From NCBI GenBank assembly GCA_021324455.1, contig JAJPJA010000011.1:1-34274 (forward strand): a stretch of DNA of 34,274 nt, read 5' to 3'. Made by a program: the position numbers and the translations under genes. Shown one piece after another: positions 1 through 6,278 of the stretch. This DNA is from Pseudomonadota bacterium (GTDB lineage Bacteria; Desulfobacterota; Binatia; Binatales; Binataceae). Each line of letters starts with the position of its first letter. Within the stretch, counting starts at the first letter, position 1. The notes beneath the pieces were generated by a model. It was not told the DNA's origin, ran no database searches, and saw nothing but the letters and a program-made list of their open reading frames with translations.

Positions 1-1146
1 CAGCGTGGATTTGCCGCCGCCGCTCATCCCGACCAAAGCCACCACCTGGCCGGCGGGGATTTTCAGGTTGATGTTGCGCAGCGCCCATTGATCGCCGTAA
101 CGGAAACCAACCCCCTCAAACGCTATGCTATGGCGTCCGGACGGCAGCGGCCTGGGCTCGGCCGCGTCGGGCACGTCGGTGCGCAGGTCGAGCACTTCGA
201 ACACGCGCTCCGCGGCGGCCAGCCCCTGCTGTATCGAATTGTTGGTGCGGCTCAGGCGCTTGAAAGGCTCATATACCAGCAGCAACGCGGCGAAGAAGGC
301 GGCGAATACTCCCGGCGTGCGCTGGCCCGACAGCACCGAGGACGCGCCGTACCATGCGGCGCCGACCACCGCCCACGCCGCCATCAGCTCGATCATGGGC
401 GTGGTGAATGCCTTGATTGCGGCCACCTTCATGTACAGGCGAAACAGCCGGCGCAGTTCGGCGTTGAACCGATGCCGCTCGTAGTCTTCCATCCCGAACG
501 CCTTCACCACGCGATTGCCCTGGATGGTTTCCTGCAAAAGGGTGGCGAGCCCGCCCAGCTGTTTCTGTGTCCGCCGGGTCATCCGCCGCATCCGCTTGGA
601 GAACTGGATCAGGGGCAGCACGGCGGCGGGGAACACCACGGCGGCGATCAAAGTCAGTTTCCAATCGATGTAAAACGCCGCGCCCAGCACCGTGACCAGC
701 GAGATGCTGTCGCCGATGAGCGAGAAAATACCGTCGGTGGTGGCCGACGCAATCAATGTAACGTCGACAATCACGCGCGAAGTCATCGCGCCGGTCGAAG
801 TCTGGTTGAAAAACGACAGCGGGAGCATCTGCAGCCGTTCGTTGAGCTCCGAACGCAGATCGAGAACGACCTTCTGCCCCACGTAATCATTGAGATAATT
901 GTTGCCGAAGCTGGCGATCGCGCGCACCGTGAACAGGGCCAGGATGGCCAGCAACAGATGATGCAGCCCCGTTGCGTTTCTGACCGTGGAAATCTGATTG
1001 ACCAGATCCTTGGCCAGAAACGGTATCGCGCCCTGGGTCGCGCTCAACATCAGCATCGAAACCACCGCCAGCACCACGTATGGAAACAGGTAGCGGCGCA
1101 GATACTTCAACAGCCGGAGATAGGTGGGGCTTAGATAGCTGATCAT
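1..1146 (-). CDS. msbA: MsbA-type lipid A export ABC transporter (permease-ATPase fusion), 3' end cut by window edge
   Basis: Read on the minus strand from ATG at 1146, this frame stays open for 382 codons and leaves the window inside the ATPase domain. Residues about 1-320 form an ABC type-1 membrane domain with several hydrophobic segments and the coupling-helix region (LLQETIQGNRVVKAFGMEDYE). The nucleotide-binding domain then begins, and the Walker A motif GMSGGGKST lies at the very edge. MsbA-family half-transporters flip lipid A-core across the inner membrane, and a position directly after lpxB in a lipid A operon fits this job. The start has no clear Shine-Dalgarno: the 61 bases between lpxB and msbA are short repeats. 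The frame is open upstream into lpxB, so another start is possible. Signature and Walker B motifs lie outside the window. Confidence 0.93.
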   Translation of the reverse strand, partial: MISYLSPTYLRLLKYLRRYLFPYVVLAVVSMLMLSATQGAIPFLAKDLVNQISTVRNATGLHHLLLAILALFTVRAIASFGNNYLNDYVGQKVVLDLRSELNERLQMLPLSFFNQTSTGAMTSRVIVDVTLIASATTDGIFSLIGDSISLVTVLGAAFYIDWKLTLIAAVVFPAAVLPLIQFSKRMRRMTRRTQKQLGGLATLLQETIQGNRVVKAFGMEDYERHRFNAELRRLFRLYMKVAAIKAFTTPMIELMAAWAVVGAAWYGASSVLSGQRTPGVFAAFFAALLLVYEPFKRLSRTNNSIQQGLAAAERVFEVLDLRTDVPDAAEPRPLPSGRHSIAFEGVGFRYGDQWALRNINLKIPAGQVVALVGMSGGGKSTL

Positions 1147-1152
1147 TGGATC

Positions 1153-1181
1153 GTTGGATTGGAGATGGTTGGATTGGAGAT
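1153..1181. repeat. Short tandem repeat in the lpxB-msbA gap
   Basis: GTTGGATTGGAGAT occurs at 1153-1166 and 1168-1181 (15-bp period). The flanking decamer GATCATTGGA occurs at 1141-1150 and 1179-1188. The first copy of the decamer carries the msbA start codon on the minus strand; the ATG in the second copy is out of frame. The repeat fills most of the 61-bp gap and leaves no recognisable ribosome-binding site. Confidence 0.75.
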
Positions 1182-1207
1182 CATTGGAGTCGGGATCATC
1201 GGAGCGA

Positions 1208-2413
1208 TCATCCGGCGCGATGGTCGGGCGCTCCCATCATTTCCAGCGCCATCGCGGCGACCCGGGCGGCGGCTCCGGGCGCTCCAAGATGATTGCGGAT
1301 TCGATTGAGCGCGTCGATGGTGCGGCTGCGCAAGGGCTCGCGCAACAAAGCCGCCGCGGCATGCGCCAGGCGCGGACCGGTGACCTGGCTCTGGATCAGT
1401 TCGGGCACGATTTCCGCTCCGGCCAGGATGTTGGGCATGCCGATGAAGCTGACGCCGGTGACCAGCAGCCTCGCCACAAAGTAGGTCGCAACCGACATTT
1501 TGTATGCGATCACCATCGGACATCCCAGCAGCGCGGTCTCCAGCGTCGCCGTCCCCGACGCCACCATCGCCACCTCGCTGGCGGCCACGATGCTGTAGGT
1601 GTCGTTCTGGATGACGCGGATGCCGTCGAGGTTCACACCGGCCAGGCGCACCAGTTCGCCCGGCTCCAGCGTATGCGCGAGCGCCAGGCAGGGTATCAGC
1701 CGATGATCGCGGCTTAGAATGCGCGCGGCGTCGATCATCGGCGGCAGCAGGTAACGGATCTCGCGCCGCCGGCTGCCGGGCAGCAGCGCCAGCAGCCGCG
1801 CGTCGGGGGGCAGATGATGACGCTGCAGGGTTTGGGCGCGGCCTTGCGCGACCTGGACCTTATCAAGCAGCGGATGCCCGACAAAAGCGGCGCGCTCGCC
1901 GGCTTTGGCGTAAAGCTGCGCTTCGAACGGCAGCACGACGGCAAGGCGGTCCGCGCGTTCCATCAGCTTGCGCACGCGTCCGCGCCGCCACGCCCATACC
2001 TGCGGGGTGATGTAATAGAGCACCGGGACGCCGGCGCTTTTGCCCGCCGCCGCCAGCATCATGTTAAATTCGGCGAAATCGATCAGGATCAGCAGGTCGG
2101 GATGATCGCGGCGCAGCACCGAGCGCAGCCGGAGCATCGCGCCCGCGGTGCGCTGAATGGTCGAAGCCAGCTCCGTCAGGCCCAATCCGGCGACGTCCTC
2201 GGCGCGGATCAAGGCGCGCACGCCGGCGTTGCGCATGTAACGCCCGGCGATACCGAAGAATTCGCAATCGGGGTCGCGCGCCGCAATTTCCCGCACCAGG
2301 TCGGCGCCATGCATGTCGCCCGAAGCTTCGCCGGCGACAATCATGATCCGGCGCCGCCGCGGTCGCGGCCGCTCATCGCCATGCAGCGCGCCCATCTCCG
2401 AGGCTAACGCCAT
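1208..2413 (-). CDS. lpxB: Lipid-A-disaccharide synthase LpxB
   Basis: LpxB (GT19) joins UDP-2,3-diacylglucosamine to lipid X, giving the tetraacyl disaccharide phosphate of lipid A at the inner face of the cytoplasmic membrane. The 401-residue frame has the N-terminal signature IMIVAGEASGDMHGADL at about 23-39, the central PGSRRREI segment and the C-terminal NILAG..VPELIQ block, all typical of the family. Length is near the usual 380-400. The first about 20 residues (Arg/Pro-rich) precede the conserved start of the fold, so a later start such as Met7 is possible. It lies 49 bp after the oxidoreductase gene and 61 bp before msbA in the same minus-strand operon. Confidence 0.96.
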   Translation of the reverse strand: MALASEMGALHGDERPRPRRRRIMIVAGEASGDMHGADLVREIAARDPDCEFFGIAGRYMRNAGVRALIRAEDVAGLGLTELASTIQRTAGAMLRLRSVLRRDHPDLLILIDFAEFNMMLAAAGKSAGVPVLYYITPQVWAWRRGRVRKLMERADRLAVVLPFEAQLYAKAGERAAFVGHPLLDKVQVAQGRAQTLQRHHLPPDARLLALLPGSRRREIRYLLPPMIDAARILSRDHRLIPCLALAHTLEPGELVRLAGVNLDGIRVIQNDTYSIVAASEVAMVASGTATLETALLGCPMVIAYKMSVATYFVARLLVTGVSFIGMPNILAGAEIVPELIQSQVTGPRLAHAAAALLREPLRSRTIDALNRIRNHLGAPGAAARVAAMALEMMGAPDHRAG

Positions 2414-2462
2414 GGTCTAAAGCCGCTCCGGGACAATGCCGCAGCGCGCACCGGCGCGGGAT

Positions 2463-3407
2463 TTACGCCGCATTGGCCTTTACCGCCGAGGTGATTTGCT
2501 CGCACAATTCGATTACGCGCAGCCCGTCCATCACGCCGACCTGAGGCGCTGAACGGGTGCGGACGCAGTTGACGAAATCTCCGATTTCGTCGGCCAGCGG
2601 ATCGCCGTCGCGCAGGTCGATGCGCTCGGCCGAAATAGTCGGATAAAGCTGGCCGGGCAGGGGCGGCGTCCGGCGGTAGATCTGTACCGTGCGGGCCTCA
2701 TAGTCCAGCGAGATGTAGGCGTCGGGTTGAAAAAAGCGGATCTTGCGCTCGCGCCGCTGCGAGACCCGGCTCGTCACCAGGTTGGCAATCATCCCGTCGC
2801 TGAATTTAAGCCGCGCATTGGCGATGTCGATCCGTTCGGTCAGCACCGCCACACCAACCGCTTCCATCGAAGCCAGTTCGGCGCTGGCGATGCTCAGGAT
2901 CACGTCCAAATCGTGGACCATCAGATCGAAGATTACATCGACGTCGGTGCCGCGCTCGGTGAACGGGGCCAGCCGATGGCATTCGATGAACCTGGGCCCC
3001 TTGATGAACGGACGCGAACGCACCACCGCGGGGTTGAAACGTTCCAGGTGGCCTACCGCCAGAATCCGCTGCGCCTCACCGGCCAGCGCCGACAGCTCGC
3101 GCGCTTCCTCCAGGGTCGCGGTCATGGGTTTTTCCACCAGCACGTCGATCCCGCGAGCCAGCATCCAGGCCGCAATCTCCAGATGCGTGAGGGTGGGCGT
3201 GGCGACGCTGACCAAATCCACCTGCCCGGCCAGATCGCGGTAGTCGGCGAGCGCGGCGGCGCCGCTGACGCCGGCCACCTCCGCGGCCCGCGCGGGGTCG
3301 ATATCCACGACATGAGTCAGGCGCACGGCGGGCAGCGCCGCGTATTTGGCGGCGTGCAGCGCGCCCAGACGGCCTGCGCCGACGACGGCGGCTCTAAGCT
3401 CCCGCAT
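2463..3407 (-). CDS. Gfo/Idh/MocA-family NAD(P)-dependent oxidoreductase in the lipid A operon
   Basis: The 314-residue protein starts with a Rossmann nucleotide-binding fold (VVGAGRLGALHAAKYAAL, about 9-26). It has the family's EKPM motif near residue 93 and the mid-protein DLMVHDLDVIL segment that carries the catalytic Asp/His region. Gfo/Idh proteins oxidise or reduce sugars, often nucleotide sugars. The gene overlaps lpxI by 14 bp and precedes lpxB. GnnA, the UDP-GlcNAc 3-dehydrogenase that makes amide-linked lipid A possible, belongs to this family and sits near lpxA in some bacteria, but no GnnB-like aminotransferase is visible here. The substrate is therefore unknown; a role in lipid A sugar modification is inferred from context only. 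Confidence 0.85.
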   Translation of the reverse strand: MRELRAAVVGAGRLGALHAAKYAALPAVRLTHVVDIDPARAAEVAGVSGAAALADYRDLAGQVDLVSVATPTLTHLEIAAWMLARGIDVLVEKPMTATLEEARELSALAGEAQRILAVGHLERFNPAVVRSRPFIKGPRFIECHRLAPFTERGTDVDVIFDLMVHDLDVILSIASAELASMEAVGVAVLTERIDIANARLKFSDGMIANLVTSRVSQRRERKIRFFQPDAYISLDYEARTVQIYRRTPPLPGQLYPTISAERIDLRDGDPLADEIGDFVNCVRTRSAPQVGVMDGLRVIELCEQITSAVKANAA

Positions 3408-4203
3408 AGCCGTAAACCGTAATCGATTTGATCCGCGCCAACTCCAGCGTGCGCTCGCGCTGCAGGATCATCGTGCGCCCGGCCTCAATACCAACCACGG
3501 CGGCGTTTACCTCCGTGAGCAAATCGATCGTGCGGGGGCCGATCGCGGGACGATCGAAGCGCAGGTCCTGGGCCGGTTTGGCGGCCTTGACCACGACCAG
3601 GCCGCGCCCGCACAAGGCGGCCGCGCGCCGGATTGCGGCGTCGGTCCCTTCCACCGCCTCAACCGCCGCCACCACGCCGTCGCGCACCGCAACCGCCTGT
3701 CCGACGTCGTAGGGTCCAAGCGATCGCGTTACCGAGAAGGCGATCTCCAAATCCCTCAGTTGAGCGGCGGAAGGCTCCGGACCGGCCATCGTGCCCTGGT
3801 CGGCCAAGGCGCGGTCGAGCAAATAGATCGGATCGATCACCTCGATGCCATCGGCTTCCAGTTCGGCCGCCACGCCGCGCAGGACAGCGTCGTCGCTGAA
3901 GCGGCCGATTCGCGCCAGCATCGCCAGCGCGCGGGCGTCGGGGGCGAAGGAATCCTGCAGGCGCGCGCGCGAAATACCACCCGCCATCGCGGCCCGCAGC
4001 ACCCCGGCTTGTTTGAAGGACCGGATCATCCGTTCCAGCTCGCCGACCTTGATCCAGGTGATGCCTTGGCACAACGGCTCCAGCGCGCGGTCGGTCTCAT
4101 TGAGGTGCGCCACCGCGATCACTTCGATATCGCGCCGGCGCGCCGCCGCGGCCACCAGCAGCGGAAAATCGCCGTTGCCGGCGATGAGGCCGAGCTTATT
4201 CAC
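3394..4203 (-). CDS. lpxI: UDP-2,3-diacylglucosamine pyrophosphatase LpxI (DUF1009)
   Basis: LpxI hydrolyses UDP-2,3-diacylglucosamine to lipid X plus UMP, the step done by LpxH in gammaproteobacteria. The N-terminus (KLGLIAGNGDFPLLVAAAA) is the family hallmark, followed by the conserved GISRARL segment and the C-terminal domain. I place the start at GTG 4203, giving 269 residues: it overlaps the lpxA stop by 8 bp (GTGAATAA), and the conserved GLIAGNG begins a few residues later. An in-frame TTG at 4215 would add four residues and is less convincing. No lpxH is seen nearby, so this would be the pathway's pyrophosphatase. Confidence 0.94.
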   Translation of the reverse strand: MNKLGLIAGNGDFPLLVAAAARRRDIEVIAVAHLNETDRALEPLCQGITWIKVGELERMIRSFKQAGVLRAAMAGGISRARLQDSFAPDARALAMLARIGRFSDDAVLRGVAAELEADGIEVIDPIYLLDRALADQGTMAGPEPSAAQLRDLEIAFSVTRSLGPYDVGQAVAVRDGVVAAVEAVEGTDAAIRRAAALCGRGLVVVKAAKPAQDLRFDRPAIGPRTIDLLTEVNAAVVGIEAGRTMILQRERTLELARIKSITVYGYAGA

Positions 4204-5077
4204 GGCTGCGGCCAACCACGCCGCGTGCGGATTGCTGGACGAATTCGACGATACGGCGTACCTCGGCCACTTCGCCGTCCTGTTCCAGAACCTTCGCGAT
4301 CGCCTGATCGCGCAGCAGCTTGGAGTAGAACAGCGTACGGAAGGCGCGCTTGATGGCGGCGACGGTGGGGGCGGCGAAATTGCGCCGCTCCAGCCCCACG
4401 GTGTTCACCCCCACCAGCCGCGCGCGGTCTCCGCCGTGCACCATCGCAAAAGGCGGAACGTCCTGCGCGACTTTGCATCCCGCCGCCAGCATCGCATGCT
4501 GCCCCACGCGGGTGAACTGATGCACCCCGCACAGCCCCGCCGCCACCACCCAGTCCTCGAGCACGCAATGGCCGGCCAGTTCGGTCGAATTGGCCAGGAT
4601 GCAATGATCGCCGATGATGCAGTCGTGGGCGATGTGCACGTAGTTCATCACCAGCACGCCGTTGCCGATACGCGTGACCATGCCGCCGCCTTGGGTGCCG
4701 CGATGAATGGTGGCGAACTCGCGGATCTTGTTATCGTCGCCGATCTCAAGGCGCGACGGCTCGCCGCGGTATTTGAGATCCTGCGGCGCGGCGCCCAGGG
4801 AGGCATACTGAAAGATCTGGTTGCGCGCCCCGATGGTGGTGTTGCCCTCGATTACGGTATAGGGACCGACCACGGTCTCGGGACCGATACGGACCCCAGG
4901 GCCGACCACCACGCCCGGGCCGATCTGCACCCGCGAATCCAGCTCGGCGCGCGGATCGATAATGGCAGTTGGATGAATGCGCCCGCCTATCGGACTTTCT
5001 CCTCCACTTCCATCGCCGAGACTTCGGCTTCCGCCGCCAATTCGCCCTCCACCATTGCCTGTGCGTGCATCTTCCAC
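4196..5077 (-). CDS. lpxA: UDP-N-acetylglucosamine acyltransferase LpxA (start uncertain)
   Basis: LpxA puts the 3-O-acyl chain on UDP-GlcNAc, the first step of lipid A synthesis. The protein is a left-handed beta-helix of hexapeptide repeats (IHPTAIIDPRAELDSRVQIG and on), with the family's QDLKYRGEPSRLEIGD block, catalytic His in IAHDC, and the helical C-terminus. The frame given uses the only standard start codon (ATG 5077). It yields 293 residues and overlaps fabZ by 91 bp, with a Gly/Ser-rich leader unlike any LpxA. The natural start is more likely the ATA at 4990, eight bases after GGAGGAG (5005-4999) and overlapping the fabZ stop. That would give 264 residues, close to the 262 of E. coli LpxA. 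The identity is firm; the start is not. Confidence 0.93.
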   Translation of the reverse strand: MEDARTGNGGGRIGGGSRSLGDGSGGESPIGGRIHPTAIIDPRAELDSRVQIGPGVVVGPGVRIGPETVVGPYTVIEGNTTIGARNQIFQYASLGAAPQDLKYRGEPSRLEIGDDNKIREFATIHRGTQGGGMVTRIGNGVLVMNYVHIAHDCIIGDHCILANSTELAGHCVLEDWVVAAGLCGVHQFTRVGQHAMLAAGCKVAQDVPPFAMVHGGDRARLVGVNTVGLERRNFAAPTVAAIKRAFRTLFYSKLLRDQAIAKVLEQDGEVAEVRRIVEFVQQSARGVVGRSRE

Positions 5078-5454
5078 AAGGGGCGGTGCTGTCGCACCAA
5101 TCGCACCTCCATCCGGAGTTGATCGCCGGGGACCACCCGGCGGCGAAAACGGACCTTGTCCAGGCCGGTCAGCATGAAGAAGGGAATGTCAGTGATGCCC
5201 AAAATGTGAATGGCCAGCAGGGCCGACGATTGCGCCAGCGCTTCAAGAATCAGCACTCCGGGCATCACCGGCATCCCGGGGAAATGCCCGTTGAAAAACG
5301 GTTCGTTGTGGGTGACGTTTTTGAGCGTAAGCGCGCGGCTGTCCGAAATCTCCAGCACCCGATCCACCATCAGAAAGGGATAGCGATGGGGCAGCAGCTT
5401 GAGCAGACTCACGCCGCGCTCGCCCGAACGTTCGGTTGCAGACGGACCCGCCAT
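4987..5454 (-). CDS. fabZ: 3-hydroxyacyl-ACP dehydratase FabZ
   Basis: FabZ dehydrates beta-hydroxyacyl-ACP in fatty acid elongation and so competes with LpxA for hydroxyacyl-ACP. The 155-residue hot-dog-fold protein shows LLPHRYPFLMVDRV at about 20-33 and GHFPGMPVMPGVLILEALAQ. The latter holds the catalytic His (in GHFPG) and the catalytic Glu (in LILEAL). Length is typical. The gene begins 3 bp after the ompH stop and its end overlaps lpxA, so translation is probably coupled. In many relatives lpxD lies between ompH and fabZ; here nothing does. Confidence 0.96.
   Translation of the reverse strand: MAGPSATERSGERGVSLLKLLPHRYPFLMVDRVLEISDSRALTLKNVTHNEPFFNGHFPGMPVMPGVLILEALAQSSALLAIHILGITDIPFFMLTGLDKVRFRRRVVPGDQLRMEVRLVRQHRPLWKMHAQAMVEGELAAEAEVSAMEVEEKVR
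4999..5005 (-). promoter_or_regulatory. Strong Shine-Dalgarno before the presumed lpxA start
   Basis: On the minus strand GGAGGAG at 5005-4999 lies inside the last codons of fabZ. Eight bases later comes ATA (4990-4988), which overlaps the fabZ TAG stop as ATAG. No ATG, GTG or TTG in the lpxA frame lies at a usable distance, which makes this site the best evidence for where lpxA translation begins. Confidence 0.6.
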
Positions 5455-5457
5455 CGA

Positions 5458-6105
5458 TTACCTGGAGATGGTCGACCGCTTGGAGCTCGAGCGCAGCGGC
5501 GCCTGTTCGCCGCCCATCGGCGCGCCGCGCATGGCGCTGGCGGTGCCGGCGTCGAGTTTCTCGCCCAGCGATCCGATTCTGCCGCCGCTGGCGTTGTATT
5601 CGCGAATCACCTCGTCGGTGATATCAATCGAGGGCGCGGCCCACAGCAGGCTGCCCTTCTCCAAAATCACGGTGTAGCCGTCGCGCTCGCCCAGATTGCG
5701 CACCACGTAGGCGAGGTCGCGGATGATCGCGCCGGTGACTTCGTTGTCTTTCTGCTGCAGTTCGTCCTTGGAGTCTTTATAGCTGCGTTCGAAGTCGCGC
5801 AGCTTGCGGGTGTAATCGTCCTGCAGATTGCGCCGTTCATCGTCGCGCATCAGCGGTCCCTTGCGGTCGAGTTCATCTTTGAGCGACTGCACTTCCTGCT
5901 GCTGGCGCTGGAGTCGGCTCTGCAGCCGGCTGATCTCCGAGCGGAAATCGTTCTTGGCTTTTTTTCCGGCGTTGGAATCGTTCAGCGCACGCTGCATATC
6001 GACAAAGGCCACCTTCAACTCCGCCGACGCCGCGGCGTTCGCTATGGAGCCGAACAGCACAATCAGCGCCACAACAAACCTCAAGCGGTGTATTTTCTCG
6101 CTCAT
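5458..6105 (-). CDS. skp: OmpH/Skp-family periplasmic chaperone
   Basis: Skp-type proteins hold unfolded outer-membrane proteins in the periplasm on the way to BamA. From ATG 6105 (MSEKIHRL), the protein has a positively charged start, a hydrophobic signal segment ending near ANAAASA, and the family opening LKVAFVDMQRAL. A long charged coiled coil follows (about residues 45-130), then the compact C-terminal beta part. GAGAGG-like purines (GAGAGG, 3 bases before the ATG) can serve as the ribosome-binding site; an upstream in-frame start at 6132 would add nine residues with no better site. The tail beyond about residue 185 is an extra Ser/Arg-rich extension. A promoter candidate lies at 6188-6161. 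Neighbours are bamA upstream and fabZ 3 bp downstream. Confidence 0.92.
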   Translation of the reverse strand: MSEKIHRLRFVVALIVLFGSIANAAASAELKVAFVDMQRALNDSNAGKKAKNDFRSEISRLQSRLQRQQQEVQSLKDELDRKGPLMRDDERRNLQDDYTRKLRDFERSYKDSKDELQQKDNEVTGAIIRDLAYVVRNLGERDGYTVILEKGSLLWAAPSIDITDEVIREYNASGGRIGSLGEKLDAGTASAMRGAPMGGEQAPLRSSSKRSTISR

Positions 6106-6160
6106 AGTCCTCTCGGAGCGCGCCTCAACCAACCGTTGGCGCAGCGCTCATTAATGCTAG

Positions 6161-6188
6161 ATTTTATAGCTGAAACCTCGTGCTTCAA
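6161..6188 (-). promoter_or_regulatory. Sigma-70-like promoter candidate before ompH
   Basis: On the minus strand TTGAAG (6188-6183) is followed after 16 bases by TAAAAT (6166-6161), a 5/6 match to the -10 consensus. It lies in the bamA-ompH gap about 55 bases before the ompH start, so it could give ompH and the lpx genes expression of their own within the long operon. Confidence 0.4.
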
Positions 6189-6278
6189 GCCAGTTGGTCT
6201 GTTGATTCGCCGCCGCCCTTGAGGCCCGAACAGCCGACCGCGCGGGCTCCATCTGTGGAATAGTCGACGCCACAGTGA

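Noticed and set aside
88..1134. 348-codon plus-strand open frame at the window start
   Set aside because: It is antisense to msbA, whose membrane domain and Walker A are clear on the minus strand.
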